Shown here: positions 49,283 to 57,746 of the stretch, one piece after another
Layout: the number at the start of each line of letters is the position of its first letter
How positions within the stretch are numbered: the stretch's first letter is position 1
Notes under the pieces: generated by a model
Told to the model about the DNA's origin: nothing
Databases searched by the model: none
Seen by the model: only the letters and a program-made list of their open reading frames with translations
Made by a program: the position numbers and the translations under genes
From: Bdellovibrionia bacterium
Lineage (GTDB): Bacteria > Bdellovibrionota > Bdellovibrionia > Bdellovibrionales > JAGQZY01
Assembly (NCBI GenBank): GCA_030427805.1
Contig: JAUICP010000002.1
Location: forward strand, 620,001 to 684,000
Reading direction: 5' to 3'
DNA: 64,000 nucleotides

Positions 49283-49924
49283 ATGAAAAAACTAATTATC
49301 TTTGATTTAGATGGAACTCTCGTTGACTCAGCACCCGGAATTGTAGCAGCCGCACAAGAAATGCTTAAAGCTCATAATTATCCAGATATTTCTGCCGAAA
49401 AAATCGTTTCCGCCATTGGCCACGGTCTGAGGCCCTTCCTTGTTCAACTCTTTCCAGAACTACAAGACGACGAAAATAAAATCGACACCCTCGAACAGAC
49501 CTATCGCGAAATATACAAAAGTAAATATCTCCTTCAAACAAAAGAATTTGACCACGTTTATGGATTTCTAAAAGATTGCTCCCATACAATTTCCATCGTC
49601 ACCAATAAGAATGAGGCCTACGCTCGCCTCACGGTAGAGAACCTCCCGATTGGCGAACTTCCATGGCTCGATATTGTCGGCGCTGACACCTTTAGCGAGA
49701 GAAAGCCCCATCCGATGCCCTTACTTGAAACGATTAAAAAGGCGCAAATCGAGCCCGATCAGACCCTGATGGTTGGCGACGGACTCCCCGATGTTCACGC
49801 CGCTCGCGATGCGGGGGTAAAAATGATTGCAGTGGACTACGGATACACCTCTCCAGAACGCCTGATTTCCGAGGGAGCTAAGGGCCCCATCTCCACCTTG
49901 GCGGAGCTCGAAGCCTGGCTCTAG
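49283..49924 (+). CDS. HAD-family hydrolase (phosphoglycolate phosphatase-like)
   Basis: A 213-residue enzyme. The ATG at 49283 starts MKKLIIFDLDGTLVDS, with the catalytic Asp8 and Asp10 (motif I). Motif II is SIVTNKNE, motif III is the Lys in SERKPHP, and motif IV is MVGDGLPDVHAARDAG. The helical cap domain follows motif I, as in subfamily I phosphatases such as Gph. The specific substrate cannot be told. A longer frame from 49217 adds an unlikely N-terminus. It is divergent from the O-methyltransferase gene, with 45 bp between starts. Confidence 0.9.
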   Translation: MKKLIIFDLDGTLVDSAPGIVAAAQEMLKAHNYPDISAEKIVSAIGHGLRPFLVQLFPELQDDENKIDTLEQTYREIYKSKYLLQTKEFDHVYGFLKDCSHTISIVTNKNEAYARLTVENLPIGELPWLDIVGADTFSERKPHPMPLLETIKKAQIEPDQTLMVGDGLPDVHAARDAGVKMIAVDYGYTSPERLISEGAKGPISTLAELEAWL

Positions 49925-50089
49925 AAATTTGAATTTATTTATTTATTACAATTATTTAGGAAGTTCCCTGCAGCTTTTTGATGCACCTATTAAAAGCTCT
50001 GAAATCGTCTCTCGACTTTGACATTTATAGATAGGTCACCTAAACCCTGATCTGGGATTTTTTAGGTTTATTTAGAAGGGGAAACGGCA

Positions 50090-51850
50090 ATGTTAAAAAA
50101 AATCAGCTTGGTGGGAATGTTAATATTTACCCTCCTTTTTACTTTGCATTGTACAAAGAAGACTGATCCGACAGACGACACGATTAATGCGGTCCTTGTG
50201 GCCAATGTAAAGGGTTTGGATCCAATTCAAACTAACGACCTTTACTCACATCTCGTCGTTCGACAAATTTACGAAGGCTTAATGAGCTATCACTATCTCA
50301 AGCGCCCAATGGAGCTTCAACCACAGCTTGCTGATGGCATGCCTAAGGTTTCAAAAGATGGTCTCACTCATACTTTTAAAATTAAAAAGGGAGTGGTCTT
50401 CCACGATGACCCTGCTTTTGCCAATGGAAAAGGTCGAGAAGTTGTAGCTGAAGACTTTATCTACAGCTGGAAACGACTGGCCGACCCTAAAAACCGCTCG
50501 ACGGGCTATTGGATCTTCGATGGTAAAATCAAAGGTCTCAATGAATGGGCTGCGGCCGTCGGCGAAGGAAAAGCTGATTACGCGGCACCTGTAGAAGGAC
50601 TTCAAGCTCCGGACAGCCATACTCTAGTTATTCAGTTGAATGAACCTTACTACCAACTTCACTACGTACTCGCCATGGGTTTTGCCTCCGTGGTTGCCAA
50701 AGAAGTTGTTGATAAGTACGGCGAAGAGTTTCTAAATCACCCTGTGGGCACAGGACCCTTTCGCTTTAAAAACTGGGTTCGAGGCCAAAAGATCGAACTC
50801 GTAAGAAACGAAAAATTTCGCAATGAAGTCTACCCTAGCGAAGGCGCTCCCGGTGATAAAGAAGCCGGCTTTCTCGCCGATGCCGGCAAAAAAGTTCCTT
50901 TGGCGAGCAAGCTCGTTTTCACTGAACTCACAGAGGATCAACCCCGTTGGTTGAACTTCATGAAAGGGAATTTCGATTTCTTGAATATTCCAAAAGATAA
51001 CTTCAGTACGGCGATTGAAAATCGACAACTAACAAAAGACATGAAAGCCAAGGGAATTAAGATCCGGTTTACAAAAGAGCCTGACATTACCTACATTGCT
51101 TTCAACAACACCCACCCCATCCTTAAGAATAAGAAAGTCAGACAAGCCATGGGTCTCGCCTATGACACTAAAACGTCTTTAGACCTTTTTTATAACAATT
51201 TGGGAATTCCCGCTCAGAGTCCAATTCCACCAAATATTGATGGATACGACCCGGATCTTAAGAATCCAAATACTCAATTTGATATCGAAAAAGCGAAGAA
51301 GCTGATGGCAGAAGCTGGGTATCCAGAAGGAAAAGGCTTTCCCGAAATCACTTACGATACATTGAGTACTACGACCTCCCGTCAAATGGGTGAGTTTCTC
51401 CAGAACTCTATGAAGAAAATCGGCATCAATATCAAGGTTCGATCTAATACCTGGCCACAATTCCAACAAAAAATTAAAACAAAGCAAACAGAGCTTTGGG
51501 GAATTGCCTGGTCAGCGGACTACCCTGATGCGCAAAACTTTTTGCAACTCTTCTACTCTAAAAACCATCCTCCGGGGCCAAATGAGTCACTCTTTTCAAA
51601 TGCTGATTTTGACAAGCTCTATGAGGAAGCTTTGTTAATGCCTCCTGGAGCTAAAAGAACATCTCACTATAAGAAGATGACTAAGATACTCGTTGAAGAA
51701 ATGCCGTGGATTTACAATATTCACCGTGAACTTCCACGAATTTATCACGGTTGGCTAAAAAACTATAAAGAGAACAGCTTGAATCACGATTTCTTTAAGT
51801 TTTTAAGAGTCGACGCAAAAGAGAGAGCTAAAGTAAAAGCCACTCTCTAA
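50090..51850 (+). CDS. peptide ABC transporter substrate-binding lipoprotein
   Basis: A 586-residue SBP family 5 protein. The signal ends in LLFTLHC (Cys21), which has His before the Cys, an atypical lipobox. The mature domain shows the family order: ADGMPKVSKDGLTHTFKIKKGVVFHDD, GTGPFRFKNWVRGQKIELVRNE, KVRQAMGLAYD, and GIAWSADYPDAQNFLQLFYS near the C-terminus. It captures peptides or similar ligands and delivers them to the permeases encoded downstream (51983-53820). Two hairpins follow its stop, which may keep its mRNA at a higher level than the permease part. Confidence 0.92.
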   Translation: MLKKISLVGMLIFTLLFTLHCTKKTDPTDDTINAVLVANVKGLDPIQTNDLYSHLVVRQIYEGLMSYHYLKRPMELQPQLADGMPKVSKDGLTHTFKIKKGVVFHDDPAFANGKGREVVAEDFIYSWKRLADPKNRSTGYWIFDGKIKGLNEWAAAVGEGKADYAAPVEGLQAPDSHTLVIQLNEPYYQLHYVLAMGFASVVAKEVVDKYGEEFLNHPVGTGPFRFKNWVRGQKIELVRNEKFRNEVYPSEGAPGDKEAGFLADAGKKVPLASKLVFTELTEDQPRWLNFMKGNFDFLNIPKDNFSTAIENRQLTKDMKAKGIKIRFTKEPDITYIAFNNTHPILKNKKVRQAMGLAYDTKTSLDLFYNNLGIPAQSPIPPNIDGYDPDLKNPNTQFDIEKAKKLMAEAGYPEGKGFPEITYDTLSTTTSRQMGEFLQNSMKKIGINIKVRSNTWPQFQQKIKTKQTELWGIAWSADYPDAQNFLQLFYSKNHPPGPNESLFSNADFDKLYEEALLMPPGAKRTSHYKKMTKILVEEMPWIYNIHRELPRIYHGWLKNYKENSLNHDFFKFLRVDAKERAKVKATL

Positions 51851-51866
51851 GTTATAAGTCTTTCTT

Positions 51867-51893
51867 AATCCTAGGTTTTAAGAACCTAGGATT
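51867..51893 (+). terminator. intra-operon terminator-like hairpin after the binding-protein gene
   Basis: A perfect 11-bp stem (AATCCTAGGTT / AACCTAGGATT) with a 5-base loop and only a few T following. It lies 16 bp after the stop. It could attenuate the permease genes or protect the binding-protein mRNA. Confidence 0.6.
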
Positions 51894-51945
51894 TTCACCT
51901 AAGTACCTTCATCATAAGATTTTTCATCTAGAGCTTTGTTAAAGA

Positions 51946-51963
51946 AGGGGCGCTTCCGCCCCT
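51946..51963 (+). other. GC-rich hairpin before oppB-like gene
   Basis: A perfect 7-bp stem (AGGGGCG / CGCCCCT) with loop CTTC, ending eight bases before the AGGAG ribosome site. No T-run follows. It may stabilise or modulate translation of the downstream message. Confidence 0.5.
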
Positions 51964-51982
51964 CGTTTCAAGGAGAACTACA

Positions 51983-52918
51983 ATTTTTGCCTATACACTG
52001 AGACGTCTACTACAAATGATTCCTATTTTGTTTGGAGTAACGATCATTACTTTTGTTTTATTTAACGTTGTTATTGATGACCCCGCTGTACTTCTCGCTG
52101 GTAAAAGTGCGTCTCCAGAGAGGCTCCAACAAATCCGAGCAGAACTGGGCACGGACCAACCTCTTTACGTTCAATACTTAACCTCTGTGAAACAAATTTT
52201 TACTTTTGATTTTGGTCGTTCATGGTCTTCAAAACAAAGTGTGAGCGAAACTATTTTGGCAGGCCTGAGCCCCTCTCTGACATTGACTGTTCCCGCATTC
52301 ATCATCTCGATTCTACTATCGATTTGCTTAGCCCTGGGCACAGCGTATTTTAGGGGGACCGCCGTTGATAAGTTTGCAACAGTCATGGCATTGGCCTTAA
52401 TGAGTATTAGCTCTCTTGTTTATATCATGGTCTTTCAGTATACATTTGCTTTTAATTTAGGTGTTTTTCCTATTTCAGGATGGGATCAGTCTTGGACTGA
52501 TCGCTGGCAGTACGTACAACTCCCGTGGATGATTTGGATTGTCCTTTCTCTGGGGCCCAATCTTTTAGTGTACCGCACAGCTATTCTCGATGAGTACTTT
52601 CAGGATTACGTGCGCACGGCACGAGCTAAGGGTTTGGCAGAAGGAGTTGTTCTCTTTAAACACGTTCTTAAGAATGCCCTTATTCCAATTATCACAATCG
52701 TCGTTGTTCAAATGCCTTTTCTAATTACTGGAAGCTTACTTCTGGAGGCCTTCTTTGGTATTCCAGGTCTCGGCGGACTTCTTTACCAAGCAATTAATAA
52801 CTCTGACTTTCCTGTCATTAGAGCCATGGTCGTTATTGGTACCCTACTTTATATGACATTTAATTTACTGGCTGACCTGGCCTACGCCGTGGTTAATCCG
52901 AGAGTGAGGTTAAGCTAA
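51983..52918 (+). CDS. ABC transporter permease, OppB/DppB type
   Basis: The start is best placed at an ATT codon (51983), where AGGAG lies seven bases upstream, giving the family's usual N-terminus (MFAYTLRRLLQMIPILFGV, 311 residues). The ATG at 52016 would remove that segment and lies far from the ribosome site. Six membrane segments are expected, and the EAA loop is present (DYVRTARAKGLAEGVVLFKHVLKNALIP). It pairs with the 52918-53820 permease to form the transport channel. The next start overlaps its stop (TAATG). Confidence 0.9.
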   Translation: MFAYTLRRLLQMIPILFGVTIITFVLFNVVIDDPAVLLAGKSASPERLQQIRAELGTDQPLYVQYLTSVKQIFTFDFGRSWSSKQSVSETILAGLSPSLTLTVPAFIISILLSICLALGTAYFRGTAVDKFATVMALALMSISSLVYIMVFQYTFAFNLGVFPISGWDQSWTDRWQYVQLPWMIWIVLSLGPNLLVYRTAILDEYFQDYVRTARAKGLAEGVVLFKHVLKNALIPIITIVVVQMPFLITGSLLLEAFFGIPGLGGLLYQAINNSDFPVIRAMVVIGTLLYMTFNLLADLAYAVVNPRVRLS

Positions 52919-53820
52919 TGACAACTCAAGCAGCTACTAGTGCCAGCCAAATTCCTAAAAAGAAAAGTGCGAACTCGTTGTGGAGAGATGCCTACCGTCG
53001 AATTTTAGCCAATCGAATTGCCCTGGCCTCGATGGTCGTAATTATCGTTTATGTACTGATGGCTTTATTGGCCCAGTTTGGATTAATTGCTACTGATTAC
53101 AATCTCACGAACACCGATTTGAAATGGCTTTCTCCGAGCTCCGAATACCTTTTTGGAACTGATATTTTTGGACGCTCAGTCCTTCATCGCGCTATTCACG
53201 GAAGTGTTATCGCCGTTACCGTTGGTTTTTTTGCCGCCCTTATCGCTCTATTTATTGGAGTGACCATGGGAGCTCTCGCTGGTTACTTTGGCGGGTGGGT
53301 TGATGATAGTATTACTTGGCTCTACACCACCATTGATTCGATTCCCTATATTCTTTTAATGGCCTCTTTTCAGTTTGCTTTGGGCCAGGGACTTTCTAAT
53401 TTGTTTTTTGCCCTCGGCCTAACGAGCTGGGTCACTTTGTGCCGTCTTGTTCGAGCTGAGTTTTTAAAACAAAAGCAAAAAGAATATGTGGAGTCAGCTC
53501 GTTCTCTTGGTGCCAGTCATTTTCGAAGAATATTTCTCCACATTCTCCCCAACGTCATGCACCTTGGACTTATTCAGTTTGGACTCATCTTTGTTTCAGC
53601 AATTAAGATCGAAGTCATTTTGAGTTTCCTTGGCCTTGGGGTTGAGGCCGGAGTTCCCTCTTGGGGAATTATGATTAACGAAGCTAAACAAGAGCTAAAT
53701 CGCGGTTATTGGTGGAATTTGGGTGCTGCCACTGTTTTCATGTTTGGCCTAGTTCTCGCAGTGAACCTTTTCAACGATGCTCTCCGGGATGCCCTCGATC
53801 CAAAACTGAAAAACAAGTAA
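52918..53820 (+). CDS. ABC transporter permease, OppC/DppC type
   Basis: A 300-residue membrane protein. An N-terminal cytoplasmic part leads to a first membrane segment (IALASMVVIIVYVLMALLAQF), then LFGTDIFGRSVLHRAIHGS, typical of OppC/DppC. The EAA loop is EYVESARSLGASHFRRIFLHILPN. It forms the channel with the preceding permease and should use the ATPase encoded at 55965-57695, which is 2.1 kb away across two unrelated genes. The stop codon lies inside the stem of a terminator. Confidence 0.93.
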   Translation: MTTQAATSASQIPKKKSANSLWRDAYRRILANRIALASMVVIIVYVLMALLAQFGLIATDYNLTNTDLKWLSPSSEYLFGTDIFGRSVLHRAIHGSVIAVTVGFFAALIALFIGVTMGALAGYFGGWVDDSITWLYTTIDSIPYILLMASFQFALGQGLSNLFFALGLTSWVTLCRLVRAEFLKQKQKEYVESARSLGASHFRRIFLHILPNVMHLGLIQFGLIFVSAIKIEVILSFLGLGVEAGVPSWGIMINEAKQELNRGYWWNLGAATVFMFGLVLAVNLFNDALRDALDPKLKNK

Positions 53821-53839
53821 ACTTCGGTTTACTTGTTTT
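53810..53839 (+). terminator. terminator overlapping the oppC-like stop codon
   Basis: A perfect 13-bp stem (AAAACAAGTAAAC / GTTTACTTGTTTT) with the stable loop TTCG. Its 5' arm encodes the last residues (KNK) and the TAA of the permease gene. It ends the oppABC transcript before the AraC gene. Confidence 0.88.
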
Positions 53840-53871
53840 CTCGCCGAGTCTTTATAGGGGCAAGTTTGTTT

Positions 53872-54780
53872 ATGAGCCACTTAGAAAAAATAAAGACTGC
53901 CATCGAAAATATCGAAGAAAATCTCCAAAACGAATTATCGGTGGCCCAAGTTGCAGATCAAAGTGGTCTTTCGCGCTGGGAGTTTCAACGGGTCTTCAAA
54001 GCACTCACTCATCACTCCATCGGCGATTACATCCGCAAAAGGAGACTGACTTTAGCCGCCGAAAAGCTCCTCGAAACGGAAGAGCGAATCATCGATATTG
54101 CGATTGAGTTTCAGTTTTCCTCCCAAGAAGCATTTACCAGAGCCTTTAAAAAGTTGTTTAAAATGAGCCCCGGTGAATATCGAAATCAAAAAATCGATCT
54201 TCGCAGTCAAAAACGTGTAAAGATATCAGAAGATATGCTCGACCACCTCTCTCAAGGATCTATTGAAGAGCCCGAAATTTTGGATTGGCCCGCATTCAAT
54301 TTAGTCGGACTCGTAACAAAAATTCACAACCACCTCGATCCAGATAGCGACTATCACGAGAGCCTCATTCCATTTTGGCAGAGTTTTTTGCAATTAGAAA
54401 AACGTCTTTTCAAGGACACGGCAAAACGCTTTTTCGGTCTTGCATTTACACAAACCTATTCCCTCGAAGAGGATGACTTAACTTACTTGGCCGGTGTCGA
54501 AGTAAAAAGTGAAGTAGAAGCCAAAGAATTCATCGATCAGGAGCCTTCACTCAAGTTTTTTGAGTTTCCGCAAAAATCTTTCGCTCGATTCCGCAAAAAA
54601 GGAGCCGCCAAAGAAACCGCCTATGTGGCTAATTACATTTATAGCAGTTGGCTGCCCAACTCCCCCTACCTAAGAGATGAGACTGGCAATGATTTCGAAA
54701 TCTTTGATAGTCGCTATAAAATAGGAGAGGATTCCTCAATCTCCGATTATTTTTTGCCCATCAAATCTAGAGAAAAGTAA
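53872..54780 (+). CDS. AraC-family regulator with GyrI-like effector domain
   Basis: I start at the ATG at 53872 (302 residues), although the AGGGG upstream is about 11 bases away. Two helix-turn-helix motifs form the N-terminal DNA-binding domain (SVAQVADQSGLSRWEFQRVFKAL and IIDIAIEFQFSSQEAFTRAFKKLF with the family MSPGEYR). The C-terminal 180 residues resemble the GyrI-like effector-binding domain of Rob/MerR-type regulators (WPAFNLVGLVTKIH). The order, HTH first, is as in Rob. It sits inside the ABC importer locus, between oppABC and the ATPase gene, and may respond to an imported compound. Confidence 0.88.
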   Translation: MSHLEKIKTAIENIEENLQNELSVAQVADQSGLSRWEFQRVFKALTHHSIGDYIRKRRLTLAAEKLLETEERIIDIAIEFQFSSQEAFTRAFKKLFKMSPGEYRNQKIDLRSQKRVKISEDMLDHLSQGSIEEPEILDWPAFNLVGLVTKIHNHLDPDSDYHESLIPFWQSFLQLEKRLFKDTAKRFFGLAFTQTYSLEEDDLTYLAGVEVKSEVEAKEFIDQEPSLKFFEFPQKSFARFRKKGAAKETAYVANYIYSSWLPNSPYLRDETGNDFEIFDSRYKIGEDSSISDYFLPIKSREK

Positions 54781-54883
54781 TAAATTTTTGAGATTTCGCA
54801 CAAACGATCAAAACTGAGGACATTGACACCCCTATATTGAAGACGAATTATAAACCTATGATTGATTGGGTATGGGAGATCCT

Positions 54884-55828
54884 ATGAAAATATTTCGAAT
54901 TATTCTTTTGTCTCTGGTAATGAGTATTCCAGTTTTTGCTGAAGAACCAACTGAAGAATACCACGGTAGCACTTTCTTACATATTTGGGATGAAGTTCAA
55001 TCCGACCCCTATGAACTTCCACAGATTAAAGTGAATTACCTTTCACTCTTCGAGCGTTTTCAAAACAAGATTCTCGCCAATGCCAAAAGAACCATTGCCG
55101 ACGAAAATGATTTGATGGAAGAAACTGTGAAACTAGCCCACCCCAACGGAATCTGTCTCGCTGGTACATGGCAAATGACAGAAGACAGCCCGTACACTGG
55201 ATATTTTAAAAATGGCAGCGAGGCCCTCTTTATCGGTCGAGCCTCCACAGCACTTAACGCCACGAAACGCGGAAAAAATCGCGCCATGGCCTTGGCCGGT
55301 AAACTCTTTCCAACTCTCAACCCAACTCGTCTTGTGAAAACCGCTAACTTTTTCGTGGTCGATGACCTCGGTGGAACCAAAGCTGAAAATTGGACCGGCG
55401 TTGAAATGACCAATGAACCCAAGGTTTCTCCTACGGTCGAAGTCCTGAAGCACCTTTGGTATACAATTAAGCTCGCTTTGACCTTTAAAAAGGCCGACAG
55501 CAATCCCGGAATTCGTCAGGTATACAATATTGCAGAGCTGGGCGAGAACGAGCCTGAGCAAGCCATTACACCCCAGTGGATCATGATCAAGGCAGCCCCA
55601 GGGCAAAACATTGATGTCGAAGATTTTCGCGATGAGCTGCGAGTCGAGAATCAGGGTGGAGAAATTATTCTCGAAGTCCACGCAGGTAGCAAAAAAGACT
55701 CATCTGGTAAAATTCACGTTCAAAGACTCGGATCTATAAAAATTACCGAGTCCGTGGTCTCAAAGACCTGTGATAAGCGACTCCACTTCAACCATCCCCG
55801 ATGGCGCTCTGATCTGCGTCATGAATAA
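54884..55828 (+). CDS. secreted protein with catalase-like domain
   Basis: I start at the ATG at 54884 (314 residues), six bases after GGGAG. A signal peptide (MKIFRIILLSLVMSIPVFA) follows. The segment HPNGICLAGTWQMTEDSPYTGYFKNGSEALFIGRASTAL, then RAMALAGKLFPT and TANFFVVDDL, resembles the order of catalase core motifs, where the active-site His, a later Arg-Phe-Ser and an Asn-Thr-Pro-Phe-Phe stretch occur. The match is partial; the usual haem-ligand Tyr region is not evident. It may bind haem or act on peroxide in the periplasm. The placement between importer genes is unexplained. Confidence in the family is low. Confidence 0.45.
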   Translation: MKIFRIILLSLVMSIPVFAEEPTEEYHGSTFLHIWDEVQSDPYELPQIKVNYLSLFERFQNKILANAKRTIADENDLMEETVKLAHPNGICLAGTWQMTEDSPYTGYFKNGSEALFIGRASTALNATKRGKNRAMALAGKLFPTLNPTRLVKTANFFVVDDLGGTKAENWTGVEMTNEPKVSPTVEVLKHLWYTIKLALTFKKADSNPGIRQVYNIAELGENEPEQAITPQWIMIKAAPGQNIDVEDFRDELRVENQGGEIILEVHAGSKKDSSGKIHVQRLGSIKITESVVSKTCDKRLHFNHPRWRSDLRHE

Positions 55829-55964
55829 TCTTCATTGAAGCCTTGAGACTTGCCCCAGAATCACCTCCCGTTGTAAAAAAACTGACAGATTCTGGGGTTT
55901 TAACGCGCCACGAACCTCATTTTAATTGAGAATTCTGGGCAGCTTTAATAGAAGATTGAGTGAT

Positions 55965-57695
55965 ATGAGTGATTCGATTGTTCAAGTAAAAGATTTGTGG
56001 GTTGAGTTTAAAACGGATGAAGGCACTGTCCAAGCGGTTAAAGGTGCTACTTACGATATCCCTCGCGGAAAAACCGTGGGTCTCGTTGGTGAATCTGGCT
56101 CTGGTAAAAGTGTTTCCTCTCTTGCGATGATGGGTTTAATCCCACAGCCTCCGGGAATTATAAAACAAGGTGAGATTCTCTTTGAAGGTGAAGACCTTCT
56201 CAAGAAAACCGAATCAGAGATGAGAAAGGTTCGCGGAAACGACATCTCCATGATCTTCCAAGAACCAATGACCTCACTCAACCCTGTGTTTACCGTAGGT
56301 GATCAAATTGGTGAAACTTTAAGACTGCACCAAAAACTGAATAAAAAAGAAGCCGACGAGAAAGCTCTCGACCTTCTCGACAAAGTTGGTATCCCCAACC
56401 CAAGTCAGAGAATAAAGTCCTACCCCCACGAAATGTCGGGTGGTCAAAGACAAAGAGTTATGATCGCAATGGCCATCGCTTGCGAACCAAAACTTCTTAT
56501 TGCCGATGAGCCAACCACGGCTCTCGATGTTACGATTCAAAAGCAAATTCTCGAACTCTTGGCCAAACTCCAAGAGGATTTTAATATGTCCATGCTCTTC
56601 ATCACGCACGATCTCGCCCTCATTGGTGATATCGCCGATGATGTCATCGTGATGTACAAAGGTGATATCGTTGAGCGTGGCAAGTGTTCAAAAATTTTCC
56701 AGAATGCCAATCATCCTTATACGAGAGGGCTTATCGCCTGTCGCCCTCCTCTAGAGCACATCCCTCAGAGACTTCCCATGGTCAGTGACTTCATGGATGA
56801 AACCGGTAAAGAGAAGTCTTTTGATAACTCAAAAGTTCAAGATCGAATCATTAGACCTCTCGGAGATTCCGAAGTGTTGATGGAAATGAAAGATATTAAA
56901 AAGCATTTTCCGATTCGCGGTGGAATTTTCGGAACGGTCAAAGACCATGTTAAGGCCGTTGATGGAGTGAGCCTCAATGTATACAAAGGCAGAACCCTAG
57001 GACTCGTTGGTGAGTCTGGTTGCGGTAAAACAACTCTTGGACGAACCGTCTTACGCTTGATTGAACCGACTGAAGGACAGATCATCTACAACGGCGAAGA
57101 CATTACAAATTATGACAAAACACAAATGAGAGAAATGCGTAAGAAGATGCAGATCATCTTTCAAGATCCTTATGCTTCTTTGAATCCGCGGATGACAGTG
57201 GGGTCTTCGATCATGGAGCCGATGGTTATCCATAATCTTGGCAGTTCACGATCAGAGCGTCAGGATATGGCCGCTGATCTCATGAAGCGAGTGGATCTTG
57301 AGCCGTTTCACCTCAATCGCTATCCCCATGAATTCTCAGGGGGACAGAGGCAGCGGATTTGTATCGCTCGAGCATTGGCAGTTAAGCCTGACTTTATTAT
57401 TTGTGATGAGTCCGTATCTGCTCTCGACGTTTCAGTTCAAGCCCAAGTGCTCAACCTATTACTCGACTTGCAAGATGAGTTTAATCTCACTTACATTTTT
57501 ATTTCTCATGATCTTGCCGTAGTGAAGTTTATTTCTGATGAGCTTGCTGTTATGAACGGTGGTAAGGTTGTTGAGCTTGCTGACTCACGGTCGATTTACG
57601 AAAACCCGCAAGAAGATTATACCAAGAAGCTTCTTGAGGCGATTCCCAAGGGAATACCCAAGGAATTAGCCGGCCTCGCCGAACGCAAGCAATAG
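55965..57695 (+). CDS. ABC transporter ATP-binding protein, OppD-OppF fusion
   Basis: A 576-residue protein with two ATPase domains in tandem, as in GsiA/YejF-type fusions. Domain 1 has Walker A GESGSGKS (residues 42-49) and signature [15 protein letters not shown]; domain 2 has Walker A GESGCGKT, Walker B region [11 protein letters not shown] and signature [15 protein letters not shown]. It powers uptake of peptides or similar ligands by the permeases at 51983-53820. I start at the ATG at 55965; an upstream frame from 55926 has a poor N-terminus. A terminator follows at 57715-57746. It is separated from the permease genes by the AraC and catalase-like genes. Confidence 0.93.
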   Translation: MSDSIVQVKDLWVEFKTDEGTVQAVKGATYDIPRGKTVGLVGESGSGKSVSSLAMMGLIPQPPGIIKQGEILFEGEDLLKKTESEMRKVRGNDISMIFQEPMTSLNPVFTVGDQIGETLRLHQKLNKKEADEKALDLLDKVGIPNPSQRIKSYPHEMSGGQRQRVMIAMAIACEPKLLIADEPTTALDVTIQKQILELLAKLQEDFNMSMLFITHDLALIGDIADDVIVMYKGDIVERGKCSKIFQNANHPYTRGLIACRPPLEHIPQRLPMVSDFMDETGKEKSFDNSKVQDRIIRPLGDSEVLMEMKDIKKHFPIRGGIFGTVKDHVKAVDGVSLNVYKGRTLGLVGESGCGKTTLGRTVLRLIEPTEGQIIYNGEDITNYDKTQMREMRKKMQIIFQDPYASLNPRMTVGSSIMEPMVIHNLGSSRSERQDMAADLMKRVDLEPFHLNRYPHEFSGGQRQRICIARALAVKPDFIICDESVSALDVSVQAQVLNLLLDLQDEFNLTYIFISHDLAVVKFISDELAVMNGGKVVELADSRSIYENPQEDYTKKLLEAIPKGIPKELAGLAERKQ

Positions 57696-57714
57696 TTTTT
57701 AAAAAACATTGAAT

Positions 57715-57746
57715 AAAAAAAGCCTCACTCTGATGAGGCTTTTTTT
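57715..57746. terminator. bidirectional terminator that encodes the kinase C-terminus
   Basis: A stem of GCCTCA / TGAGGC extended by A-run and T-run pairing, with loop CTCTGA. Read leftwards it codes the last residues of the histidine kinase (KKASSE) and contains its TGA stop at 57725-57727. It ends the ATPase transcript rightwards. Confidence 0.88.
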
